This document shows positions 26,101-37,954 of a stretch of 64,000 nucleotides of DNA, one piece after another. Each line of letters starts with the position of its first letter. Position 1 is the stretch's first letter. The stretch spans positions 9,040,501 to 9,104,500 of the forward strand of contig NC_132981.1 in assembly GCF_047496725.1 (NCBI RefSeq), in the 5' to 3' direction. This DNA is from Anoplolepis gracilipes (taxonomy: Eukaryota; Arthropoda; Insecta; Hymenoptera; Formicidae). The notes beneath the pieces are model-generated. The model worked only from the letters and a program-made list of their open reading frames with translations. It made no database searches and was not told the origin of the DNA. The translations under genes were made by a program, and so were the position numbers.

Positions 26101-27115
26101 GCGAGATATGTATTTTGTTGCGCACCGATTAATAGAAAATTGCCATATGTGTGCACTATGTTCCTGAAAGTAAGTAGTTATATTTTTATTAATGCTTAAA
26201 ACAATATTGAAAGTTAAAATAAAGTATTATCAGAAGATTTTTTCTAATGTTAATTTAAAATAAGTTTTTTTGAAATATAAAATTGTATTTGCACTTACAG
26301 AATATATATGTATAATTTTTTCAGTTTGCACGTCAATATAGTAAGAATGATATGATAACATTTAGTTGGTTGTGTCAACATATTGGATGGCCTTTTGCAA
26401 CACCAAAGACTATTCTTGATCTTGTTCATTTAGAAGGCATCTTTGATGTGTTAGATCTTTACTTATGGCTCAGGTATAATATATATTTATGTCTCTTTAC
26501 TTTACTCTCTTCTTTATACTTTCTATTTTATATTTTACAGTTATCGTTTTATGGATACTTTCTATTTTATATTTTACAGTTATCGTTTTATGGATCTGTT
26601 TCCGGATGCTGAAGTGGTGCGTGATGTACAAAAAGAGCTTGATGCACTCATTGAAGCAGGAATAGTTAGATTAACAGCGTTGTTGTTGCATTCAGATGCA
26701 GGTAAATGTGATTCTTTTAACACAACATTTATAATATAATTTAAATTATTTTTTTTGTATATTATATACATATAAGAAATATACTATTAATCTGTCAACA
26801 TCAGTTTTATATTTATTACGTTACGTTATAAGATATTAATGTACAAATTTTGTTTTATTATTTGAGGTGGAGAGACTGATAGTTTTGAGATGCAGACGCA
26901 AAAGCAAAACTTTTACCGAGGTATTATCCATAAAATATTTTTATATGTTGATACATGCTTACTGTATAATACATTTTTTAGGTCATGCAACAACTGGCAA
27001 ACGCAGCATAGGTAAAGGAAAATTGACTGAAAGATTAATAGCAGAAGGACTCTTAACACCACAAATGTTATGTGAATTACAATCCGAATGGATTAAGTCG
27101 AAAAAGAAAAAATAA
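23127..27115 (+). CDS. SUPV3L1: SUPV3L1, mitochondrial ATP-dependent RNA helicase SUV3 (734 aa)
   Basis: Fourteen exons: 23127-23203, 23405-23643, 24013-24235, 24428-24596, 24683-24794, 24875-25005, 25103-25416, 25531-25672, 25752-25910, 25990-26169, 26325-26473, 26580-26701, 26867-26920 and 26982-27115. Frame is preserved throughout. SUV3 unwinds RNA and works with PNPase to degrade mitochondrial RNA. Seen here: a basic N-terminus suited to mitochondrial import, Walker A GPTNSGKT (196-203), motif II DEIQ (280-283), motif VI QIAGRAGR (455-462), and the C-terminal SUV3 region with LYLWLSYRFMDLFP and LTERLIAEGLLTP. Length is close to the human protein. A second in-frame ATG (23148) is an alternative start. 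Two exons have duplicated acceptors (see the separate entries at 24383 and 26517). A candidate AATAAA lies near 27128. Confidence 0.95.
24383..24438 (+). repeat. 28-bp tandem duplication copying the exon 4 acceptor of SUPV3L1
   Basis: Two adjacent 28-bp units share tgtattaatatt, then g or c, then tcaggtatc, so two potential 3' splice sites (AG at 24399 and 24427) stand in series. The distal site gives the conserved WYPLARAKNRK sequence. The proximal site would add 28 nt and meets TAA after a few codons, so it would produce a truncated, probably decayed message. Confidence 0.8.
26517..26594 (+). repeat. 39-bp in-frame tandem duplication copying the exon 12 acceptor of SUPV3L1
   Basis: Two perfect 39-bp units (tactttctattttatatttt onward) each contain a pyrimidine-rich tract, ttttacag and the first exon bases ttatcgttttatgga. 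Acceptors end at 26540 and 26579. Use of the distal one gives the conserved LWLSYRFMDLF; use of the proximal one keeps frame, has no stop, and inserts 13 residues that repeat SYRFMD with a hydrophobic linker. Confidence 0.9.
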
Positions 27116-27457
27116 TTTTATTACTATAATAAAATATTAAATTGAATTAGAAGAAATCATTATATTGTGATTGATATAATTTTAAATTAATCAAAAAAGC
27201 ATAAATGTCAAGTTAACACAATATGAATTAAGTATTGAAATCTTATATACATGTAGCATACAATATTACGATTTTATGTAAAAACATGGCCATGTTAACT
27301 GTAAATATTATTTTAATATTTAATAATTGTGTTATGTAAATTTGTCCACATATATAGATTTTTCCTATAAAAGTGTATTATTATTATGATATAAAAGTAT
27401 ATTACATTATATATTAATATATATAATGTAATTTTTTTACAATATCTATAATCTATT

Positions 27458-27506
<49 letters not shown>

Positions 27507-29047
27507 TATAAACTTTGTTTTATAAATTTGTAAAAATTAGAGTCGACTTTATAATTTTTATTATATGAAAATTTAGAAAAAATAAATTAAATTTTTTTAA
27601 ATTTTTCTCTTAATAATTATTGTAATTAAAGTTTGTAATCTTTAGCTTTTATATTCTAATATCGGATGCATGGATTTTAATATTATAATTCGTATTTAAA
27701 TTAATTATATTTATTTTACTGTTATATAAATTTACTTATAATATTAAAATATATTTGTAATTTTTCTTGGAAAAAATTCAAATTAATTTAATTGACGATT
27801 GAATCTGTCAAATAATAACTGTATTTTATTGATGTAGATAAAATTATTGTTCTATTGTTGTATAATATACATAGAAGAAGGATTAGATCAAGACTAATGA
27901 ATTACACAATTCGAAATTTTGACATAAGCGATTTTAGTAAAAGTTGGAATCTTCGTCATACGTCATACCACTGACGAGATATTATAAAGTCCATATCTGA
28001 CTACGCATTAAAAATTGATGAGTTAAAATATCCGCATGATTTAAATAAGTCATATAATTATTAACAATAAGTCAAAATGGTCGATAATGTCATCGTCCTG
28101 TAATTACCTCCGGACCCACTTGACAGTCACAAAAATTTAGCCAGAGCTGACGGTCTTTAATAGTATTTCGTCAGTGGTCATGACGTTTCGATATCTCGAG
28201 AGTTACGATTCTCAAAGTCGAGTATCCTTTCCGAAATGCGGAACTTAAGGGCTTAAAAAGTTATCTCGTCGGTGTTAGAAATTGTAAGGGCTGGTGGTAA
28301 GACCGCATTCAAATCGAGTCGTATTCTTTGCGATGTTTCTATCGTTTGCGACAGAATTTTGCGCGAGAGCAAATATCGTATACGTTTCTAATAAATTGTA
28401 GAATATTGATAATGTATTAGTTTTCGTGTGCAATTGCTATTTTACATTAATTTCGGAAATTTCGTGTCCGGTGTGTGTTCAAACGAGTGGCAAATGTGGC
28501 GAAGATAGTGTCTCGTCGAAATACAACACAACTATATATATTGCAGATAAATAATTAAATATGCATCAGAATCATTGAAAGTAGACAACTTTGATCTTGT
28601 CTTATAATATGTGAAAAATTGTGTTCTACAAGTGCGGAATTGATCGAGAGTAACATACATTTTCATTTTATTTCGCCAAAATTGGAGTCGCTCCAGATTG
28701 ATGTACATTTCTATGCACATCTTCCATGTTGAAGTCCCGGAATCTGCAACACTGCGCACACAACACGATGAGGTATATATCAAAAAAAAGGTATGTAAAA
28801 AATTATTAAAAATAAATTCTTATTTTATATTTCTTCTAATTCTGCAGACAGATTGCGTTCGAAAGAGTTAAAAAAAAAATTACTTATTACTCTGTGAAAT
28901 TATTTTATCTATAATAAAATTTTTATTACAAAGATAAAAATAATAAATAATTGCTTACGGGGCAATATTTGCCAAAAATTAATGGAAAATATAAAATAGT
29001 ACTCTTCTACAAATTGAACATATTCTAAATTTTATACACTAATACAC

Positions 29048-29395
29048 TCATATTCTTTAAATCAATATTTGAAAATAAATATTAGATTATACACTGGGCA
29101 ACAAAATTATTATAACAAAAATTTATACCAAAAGTGCATGGATGCGCGCGCGCGCACACATCCAGTAACTTCCACGTGTTGCTGATGCTCTCGGTAACAA
29201 AAATGTATAGATAACTTTGATACGTTATAACATCGCGAAAAAAAATCGTACAACTTTTTCAAATACGACAATTTTTCGTGGAGTTATAATTATTTAAAGT
29301 TATGTGAAATTTTGGGGTAAATTTTTGTTGCGATAATTTTGTTGCCCAGTATATAATCTAACATTTATTTTCAAATATTGATTTAAAGAATATGA
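29048..29395. mobile_element. Inverted-repeat element with ~86-bp arms
   Basis: The left arm (from tcatattctttaaatcaata) and the reverse complement of the right arm match over about 86 bp at roughly 93% by eye. Both include ctgggcaacaaaattat and end near tttaccccaaa or tttataccaaa. The centre, about 175 bp, holds a short CG/CA run. No coding capacity is seen, so this is a non-autonomous element or an inverted duplication. Confidence 0.75.
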
Positions 29396-29675
29396 ATAAA
29401 TATTTATTATTAATAATATTAAAATTTTAATACACTCTCTGATAGAAAATTCTCTGTTAGTAAATATATATTTTTCTGAATATAACTTTTTATTTTAAGC
29501 TTTTGATTATTAGGGATTAAAGCTAGAAAATAAAATAGTAAATTGTGTGAATATTTTTTCTTTAAGATAAAGAGAAAATTGCTTAAAGTTCACTACATTA
29601 TTCTGTTATTTATAAATCTGATTATTTGTAAAGATTATAAAGATCTCGATATTTTATACTTTAAGAAAAATCGAT

Positions 29676-29913
29676 TTAAAACATGGACTAAGGAAGAGGG
29701 GGACCGAGTCTAACAATAAGGTCTTAGTTTGAGCAAGAGGAGGTGTCATCTCATTGTCAGACATGCAGGGGAAACTGCTTTTCCACTATAGTGCCTTTTA
29801 TCTCACACATAGCATGTATAATTGAATAACCAGTATGGTGGCCCCCTGCCGCGGATGTGTTTTCCCGCTAGAGCTTGTGTTCCATCCCCTTCTTCCTTAA
29901 TCCGTGATTTGAA
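29676..29913. mobile_element. MITE-like element with ~30-bp terminal inverted repeats
   Basis: Ends are mirror images: ggactaaggaagaggggga at the left and the complement of tccccttcttccttaatccg at the right, with weaker similarity reaching into flanking tttaaa and tttcaaat. The roughly 240-bp interior is much less AT-rich than its surroundings and contains no open frame of note. Family unknown. Confidence 0.55.
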
Positions 29914-32129
29914 AAATTTATCACAATGAGAGAAAAGAGCTAATACGAAAAAATACATCGATAGATATCGATATCATATTTATCGTACTTATTGTCATAA
30001 TACTATTTTTCCGCGGAAATGTATAATACTTCAATACGTCAATACTAATGTTCGATTTCGCTCAAATTAATGGAGTCATCATTACTTTTAGAATAATTCG
30101 TAATAAAAAATACTAATAATCGATCATCATATACATCTCATTATTATCTGTGAAATGCAAAAATTACATAGAAGAAAAAAATATAGGTACGACATAATTA
30201 ACAAAGAAATATACATATATACATAATTAACATATCTTTCCATCCATTATTCATAAATGTATAATAGTAATAAATAAATTTCTAGAGCTAATATTACGCA
30301 ATAAAGTAATAAACTGATGTGCACTTAGATGTATCTATCAAATAATATTTTTTTTATAGATATCTCTATTTCTCAATACGATAAATTATAACAAAAATTA
30401 TAATATTCTAAATTGTAATTATTATATAAATTATTTATATTACATTTTATTGCTAAAAATTTCTCTTCGAGGATTTTAGACTAAGAATCACATTTATCAA
30501 TATATCAATATATTAATAATCATTCTCATCTCATAAATGTCATGTTATCAGTTTACTTTAATTAGTTTTGATCTTGATGTCTACGAAGTATTACGAAAGT
30601 ATTGCGCAGGGACATTTAATGTATTAATATAATGTTGTAAGGAGACATGTTGGAAAGATTAGAGGAGAACACATAATGCTATCCTACAAGGAAACATAAA
30701 TGCACTTTTCTTTGTCTTTTTTTTCAGAGATGTTATGTGGAAAAAGAGACTTGCTCATTATAAATATTTATTATTACAAAGAACTTGATTTACTTGTTTC
30801 ACTTTAGACTTATACATATATTATTGTATATATAACTTAAAACTTAGCTTAGATAATAAAACTTAAAGAAATTTGCTATTTTCTTTTTTCGAAAATTAAA
30901 AAATCTTTTTCAATTTTTTTAATTTAAGAAACTTAAAAAAAAAATATTGCTCGTCGATATTACGAACACTTCTTTTTTGAACAATATTAATTAACATTGA
31001 AATAAAAGTATTGATATTTTTGGAAATTCGTTTTTTCATTAAAAAATGTTTTTTATAAAGGTACATATACTTTTTTCATTATTTATTAATATAAAAAATA
31101 TAAATTAATCTTAGAAAAATATATGTTATGAATACGCATGCAATATTATACAAATCAATGCGATAAACCAATAATATATTTGCGGTAACATAATGCTAAA
31201 CTTTATTGCCAGCTTTAAAAAAGAACATCTAATTAATCTATGTAATTATATATAATTCAAATATTAAATATAGCTTAGATTAATATTTTCTAAACATTTT
31301 TATATTATCATTCATGCTTATTCAGATTATTTTTCCTCCATCCAATATTTTTGATGAAACTGACTAACAGGCTCATTACATGTCAAGAGCAAAAAATTAT
31401 TTTTCTTATATGCATTTCTATTTGCATATGTTAATATGCATTTTTCTTGTTTGTGGAAATCTTCCCCTGTGAAAATTTATCGTCACTATTTTTCTTAGAT
31501 TTTTAGATATCGATGTACTATATTGTATAAAATATAGTTATTCTCATTGTTATTATATATCAATATCGCATAATTTTAATCACAAGAATACTCTGGTTTT
31601 ATGTATCTGAAATCGATTGAACATAACTTAGTAGATTTTGCGTTATTTTCTTAGCAAAGTATACCAAAAGTACAATCGTTAAGAAATTAAATTTAATGTG
31701 CTAGAATTATAAAAGAAAAACTTATTTTAGAAGAATTCAAAGAAAATTATTTATACCTACAATTATTTTATTCACAATAAAATTTTTCTCACAAAAGTGG
31801 AAAAACATTCTTGTTATAAAGATTATATTTTTTACAAATTTATCGTACGTCTTAAATTTATATAATCACAAATTGTAGTTGAAAATATTTTTTACATAGG
31901 TTTAGATTTTTAACATTTATGTATTAAACTTCGTGTTTGAATGAATATTTTGATTATATTAAAAAGTAATATTTATGACAAATTATAGGCGGAGGTGGAA
32001 AATAATATAAAATCTAAAATAATTTTGCAAATGAATATTTTTTAATATCTTGTAACATCGATATTAATAACACTTATTTTTCATTAGTAACATTTCGGTA
32101 TTGCCGGTTATTAAGAATTATTGTTTTCT

Positions 32130-33302
32130 TTAATTTTTTTTTTTTATATTTTCTATACTTTTTGCAATAAGTCGATTCCATTTTTCTGGCTGGTTCTTCG
32201 TATACCAATCGCTTACTTGGTCCAACATATTCTTTTGCTTCTCAGTACATTTGCGACATTGAGTTTGAATAGCCTCATCGACAATGTCTAAAAATATAGA
32301 TTCGATAAAATAGTACTGGTTCATAATAATCGATCTTATTACTAATAAATCATTTCTAATAAATAATTTTATTTCTAATAAATATATAAAACCTATGAAC
32401 ATTAATACACTTGCTGAATTAAAAAAATATTATAATAGAAACTTAAAATAAAATAAAAAAGTTAAGATATGTATTTTGTAGATATAAAAAAAGAATGAAA
32501 TATTAATTTTATTCTTTATATTTCTATATAAAAAATCAATCATTTAAATCTATTCAAAGAAATAGAACAAAAATACCTAAGTTAATGAATAATGTGCAAC
32601 ATTTCTTGCATATATATGCAAAATATCTATTATCATGTATTTTTTCACATCATTTTTGAATAATGAAAATTAATTTTAAAAAAAATCAATCTTTTTCTTG
32701 TAAAATATTCTAAGCATATCGTCGTTGTAATGTATTTTTTTTACGTATATTTCCAATTATCTAAATTACATATACATATTTTTATAACTAAGCCTCATAT
32801 TAATCTTTTATTAAAGAAAAGTATTCATTTGAAATTAACTGGCAGATTTTATTTTATTCTTTTGTACATATTTTCTTTTCTATATTTACAGAAAAGCCTA
32901 TTATTATTATGTATGATTTCTTATTATTTTTTTTTTATTATAAGAAACTTATGACATTACTAAGCGTATTAAGTATATATATTAAGCCTATTAGTGTAAT
33001 TAAATAAAATAAATTTTAAATATTAATCAAAGAAAACTTCCTTTCTGCTACAAAAAAAGGAAAATTATACGATAAAAGCAAGATATCTTGTATTTATACG
33101 TACTAGTAAAATATTTCGCATCTGCTGTTACACATGGTCCTATATCCATAAAACAGTTGTAATATTGCTCTCGCAATTTGTCGTTGGCAAGTACTTCCGA
33201 AACATTAACATCGTCATACTTATCGTCGTACATATTTTCTTCTGCGAGAACACACATCAATGCAATACCAATGATCGCGATCATACAGATTAGTCGAGCC
33301 AT
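32130..33302 (-). CDS. Chemosensory protein (OS-D/CSP family), copy 1 (118 aa)
   Basis: Exon 1 is 33302-33104 and exon 2 is 32287-32130, joined in phase 1 after the residue following Phe65-Thr66; an intron near this place is typical of CSP genes. The product has a signal peptide (MARLICMIAIIGIALMCVLA) and the four-cysteine CSP pattern at C50, C57, C77 and C80 (C-x6-C-x19-C-x2-C), with YDDKYDDVNV, LREQYYNCFMDIGPC and QCRKCTEKQK as landmarks. CSPs are small secreted helical proteins that bind lipophilic ligands; roles range from pheromone transport to development. An upstream in-frame ATG at 33350 would add 16 residues before the signal peptide and is less likely. Its paralogue lies about 5.9 kb to the right in the same orientation. 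Confidence 0.92.
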
Positions 33303-33677
33303 CGTTTTCACTTTTACAGTAAGTTTTAATAAGCTGCTTGTACACTTCATTTATAGGTGCCAATCAGTGATAAAAAGATGTGACGTAACAGCCATAGCTG
33401 GAAGGGAAAACTGGAAGTGGGATTTAATTAGCAAGCGAGTTAATCTGTAATATATGTGTGTTTATACTTATGTTGCACATTAATAAACTGTTCGAATAGA
33501 CTATAATATAATAGACTATAATTTTACAATAAAAATGTTTTCTAATAATATCAGTTTTGAATAGTTTTCATAATAAGTAAATATATGAAGGTAAAAAAAC
33601 TTTTTGATGCGCAATCACAAGAAATAGAGTAGAACTTGTGAATACTCTTGAACTAATTGTCTAATATATGTATGTAT

Positions 33678-33795
33678 AAATTAGCATGCCAACATTTCGG
33701 TGAATATTTCATTTATAGCTTGCATACATTTTCTAATATATATTAGAACATTTTCTATAAATGAAATATTCACCGAAATGTTGGCATGTTAATTT
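33678..33795. repeat. Near-perfect 118-bp hairpin upstream of CSP copy 1
   Basis: Arms 33678-33718 and 33755-33795 are reverse complements with one mismatch in 41. The loop itself contains the palindrome tctaatatatattaga. The arm core, aacatttcggtgaatatttc, recurs in degenerate form at about 33830 and 33910, and once upstream of copy 2 at about 39600. Confidence 0.9.
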
Positions 33796-35749
33796 TTCTC
33801 ACAATCAGCTATTATATTATATTTATATTTCGGTGAATATTTTATTTGTGGCTCGCACATTGTCTAATATATAAAATTTTAACAAAAATTTTAACAAAAA
33901 ATTAGCACGTCAACATTTCGATGAATATTTCACTTGAGATCCGTTTTAAAGCTAAATTATAAATTTTATACTATAAAAGTAATCGAAACTGAATGTTTTT
34001 TGCAAATTTCGCTTCAAGATTACAAATAAATGAAAAAAATCTTTTTTTTTTGTATAATTTTACGTAGGCTTTAATCTATAAAATCTCTACTAAAGAGCAA
34101 AAATTGTGCAATGTTAAAGATAAACATTAAGAACTGAAATAAATTTGTAGATATTACGAATACAAAACAGAGGAAAGATTGTAATGAATCAGTATTTTTT
34201 ATAAATTATTCATGATCCTGACACACAATATAATTGATTTCTGCGAAATAATAGTGTAGTGAAGGCGATACATGTGTTGCATAATTATTGTTATGGCATT
34301 GTAATGAAAACATTATAATCAATCATAATTATTATATAAATCATTTCTATAATGTTTATACTTTGAAAGTTTATACTTTATTACTGAAAATATCTATGAT
34401 AAAATTACTACGAAAATTTATACTTCATTACTAAAAATATCTTTTATTCATAAAAATAATTTCTTATAGTATAGTATAGAAATTTATAGTACAATTATAT
34501 TAATTTAATAATAATTTTTCGTAAACTTGAATAAAAGTAGATTTTAACATAAATGTTTTTAATTTAAAAAATTTATTTAATTATTATTTTAAATTACCAC
34601 ACAAATATAAATTTACACAAATACGATTACATTATTATAATTGTATTTGTATAAATTTAATCGTATTTGTATAAATTAGATTGTTCCAATTATTTTTATA
34701 TGCACAAGTTTTTCTTGTGAAATTCATTACGTCACGTTTAACTTGATTTCCATCTTATTAAAATATTATCCTATCTACTTATCTTAACTGCCTTGAAATT
34801 GCTTTAATCATTCAAGTCTTGAAATTATCATTTGTATATATGTATGTACTACATATACATTGCAGAGTCATAATGGTTGAAAAATATTTTAGAAAAATTA
34901 GACCAACATTATATGTATATGTATATATTTCACAAGAAAATACTTATATACAAATGTAAATGAGTTTTTAATTGTTTCTGAGAAATTTTGGTCTTATTTA
35001 TACATGAATTTATTACTATAGAAAACTATAACGAGAATATTACAAATCGTAACCTTTATTTTTTTTAATTATTTGTATTTGTCACATATTACATATTACT
35101 ATTAAAATTCCTTCTAGAAGATTTTAGAATATACTAATATTTACATATTATTTCAATCATTTATCTAAAATTTTCTTATAATATTCATAAGGATAATTTA
35201 CTTATTTTTTCATCTAACATAATAATCACGCTATTTAGCAATTCATCTTAATTATCTTTGATCTTGAAATCCTTGTATTATGAAGATATTGCGCATAAAC
35301 GTTTATTATATAATAGAAAAGGAGATATGTTAAAAATATTAGAGAAGGAGAATATTATCCTACAACAAAATACATATACAAATGTTTTTCTCTGTATTTT
35401 TCCTAAAATATGTCACGGACTTGCTTATTATAAATAACGTATTACTATAGAAAATTTTATTTGCTCATATACCTATCATATATCTGTAGAGATTTCTAAA
35501 TTATTATATATACAACTTAATATTTAGATAGTAAAATTTCAGAAAACTTGCTTCTTTCTTCTTTCAAAAGCTAAATAATAATTTTTTTAATTTTTACAAT
35601 TATGAAAAAATTAAAAAGAATATTGTTTGATGATATTACGAACACTTCTTTTTTGGACAAAATTAATTTTGGAATGAAGATATTAATATTTTGAAATAAA
35701 AGTATCGATATTTTACATATATTGTTCTTTATTCAAAAAATTTTTATAA

Positions 35750-35899
35750 ATATTTTATTACTATACTTTCTTTATAATCTTTCTTTATTAATATACTTTC
35801 TATCGTTGGAACAATTTCCAGTCTTCAATAATATTTTATTACTATACTTTCTTTATAATCTTTCTTTATTAATATACTTTCTATCGTTGGAACAATTTC
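35750..35899. repeat. Two 69-bp direct repeats, period 81 bp
   Basis: Copies 35750-35818 and 35831-35899 are essentially identical (atattttattactatacttt through gttggaacaatttc), separated by 12 bp. The repeat creates an open frame with a repeated hydrophobic peptide, which I take as incidental. Unit 1 has no such duplication. Confidence 0.9.
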
Positions 35900-36939
35900 A
35901 CAATGTACAATCAAAGAAGTCTAAATATTTCACAAATTTTAAAACAGCTTTAAATTTATATACATATATATTTTATTAAAGTAATTAGCATGTGCATACA
36001 TGCTAATTTGTAATAAATATTTTATTATTATTATATTAAGTAACCAAAAAAAGAGAATTTTTCTATTTCTTATGTTATCATTCGTACTTATTGGAATGAT
36101 ATTTTCTTTATCTTTACATTCTTCAGTAATATTTTTCGCGACAAACTCACTACAGGCTCACTACAATTATATTACAATCAAGAACAAAAAATTATTTTGT
36201 TGTACTATGCGCTGGTATAAAGAAGTTTTTTTCCATATTGCGTACGTTAATATACATTTTTATTGCTTGTAGAAAAACCTTGCGTGCGAAAAATTATTAC
36301 TGTTTCTTATAAATTATTAGATATCAACAAACAAAATTAAATAAAGAATCTCTGAATATTACAAAAAAAAACTGGTCTAATAAGAGTTGAGCGTGAGGTA
36401 AATAGTGTGGAAATAAAATAAACTTCTAATGATTATTAGGCAATTTTATTAAGACATTTCGGTCCTGTTACAATAAATTTAAAAAATCGTATATTATGCA
36501 ATGGAAACAGTGTGATATCCTAAAACCTATAGTGAACTTCTTGTATGAAAGAATTTCCCATATTCCAACCGTTAGGACAACAATACAAACATGCAATATT
36601 ATGCATTCGATTTCTATACATTAGTTTTATAAATTAATGTGTTAATAGAAATTTTAAAAAACCATAAAACTTAATAAAAGCAACTGATTGAAAGTTCGCA
36701 AAATTGCAGGACACACACAAACGCATTCGTCAGATGATACATTTACCAATAATCGTATAAAATAATGTTGAATGAGACGATAATAACACAACGCATGGTA
36801 AACAGTATAAAGTCTATAAGTTATAAATTATTAATTTCGCGTAATTTTAACATCAAAATGATTCTTATTTTCTAATCTCGTATCCGACATCGATCGAAAA
36901 TATCTAGTAGATTTCATGTTATTTTCTTGACAAAATACC

Positions 36940-37230
36940 TTCCCGGTAAAAAATTTCTCATATATAATTATATATAACAACATAAAAGTATATAGAAATA
37001 TATAAAATTCTGTATAAGTTATGTATAGTTATGTATAGTATGCATAATTTTGTATTATCGTTGACTGACATCTAGCCAACATTAATATAAAATTAATTAT
37101 AATTATACAATACGTCATATATTATTATATATAATTATACATAACTTATATAAAATTTTATATATTTCTATATAATTTTATATGGTCATATATCATATAT
37201 GATTATACATAACAAATTTTTTACCGGGAA
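36940..37230. mobile_element. 291-bp MITE with perfect 17-bp ends, inserted in unit 2
   Basis: Termini are perfect inverted repeats of ttcccggtaaaaaattt, and the inversion continues imperfectly through AT-rich arms over much of the element (tatataaaattctgtataag against cttatataaaattttatata). The centre contains cgttgactgacatctagcca. Unit 1 at about 31655-31680 shows the flanking sequence without the element. Non-coding; transposase family not identified. Confidence 0.85.
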
Positions 37231-37954
37231 TTGAAGATACAACTGCTACGCAATTACTGTCTAATAATAATTATGTGCTACAATTATTAAAGATAAATAA
37301 ATTTTATCAATTTTGCATCAGAGAAATCAAGAAAAACCTATTTTTAGAGGGTTCAAAGAAAAAGATTATTTATATCTGCAACCACTTTATTCGTAATAAA
37401 ATAATTTTATGTAATAATTTTTGTCACAAAAGTAGAAAACTGATAACATTCATATTATAAAATTATGTCTTTTAACAAATTTATCGTATGTTAATACTTT
37501 CTTTCAAAAAACCCAGTTAATAAGACAGTTATAGTTAGAGTTAAAATAAGTGTAAATGATAATAAAAAAAAACAGTTATCGATCAAATGTACAATAATCA
37601 TGTAAATATACAATAAATCATAAAAATAACGAGTTGTAGTTGAAAATAATTTTACATAGTTTTAACATTATTTTTACATATGTTTCAACATTTGCTTGTT
37701 AATTTCTTCGTATTAAATTACGATTAAAATACAATTTATTTGAATAAATACAAAGAAGATTCAATTTCTTTGAATAAATATTGATTATATTAAAGAAACC
37801 AAAAAGTATAGTATTATCGTTCTACAAAAGTGTAGGCGGAAATGAATAATAATGTAAATTTAAGATAATTTTGAAGAGAATTTGAAATGATTAACCAGTA
37901 AATAACTTTTAACATATTGTAACACTTATTCGATATTGCCAGTGTTGTTAGAAA

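Larger units (their letters stand above)
27116..32129. other. Intergenic DNA between SUPV3L1 and the first chemosensory gene
   Basis: AT-rich throughout, with a (TA)n tract at about 27464-27505. A stretch at about 27880-28780 is less AT-rich and less repetitive than its neighbours and could hold an untranslated exon or promoter, but no coding resemblance is seen. Two inverted-repeat elements (29048 and 29676) are listed separately. From about 30440 the sequence belongs to the chemosensory duplication unit. Confidence 0.45.
30440..35060. repeat. Chemosensory duplication unit 1
   Basis: By eye this block is collinear with unit 2 (about 35060-40460). Matching stretches include gatcttgatgtctacgaagt with gatcttgaaatccttgtatt, the region around 31321-31500 with 36085-36310, the gene itself, and the 5' flank at about 33900-34320 with 39590-40210. 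Divergence is substantial, with many small indels, so the duplication is not recent. Ends are approximate. Confidence 0.7.

Noticed and set aside
33300..33350. Upstream in-frame ATG giving a longer CSP copy 1
   Set aside because: It would place 16 polar residues before a good signal peptide; both CSP copies share the MARLIC start.
35722..35979. Open frame with a repeated hydrophobic peptide
   Set aside because: It is produced by the 69-bp direct repeat; no start context, splice evidence or counterpart in unit 1.
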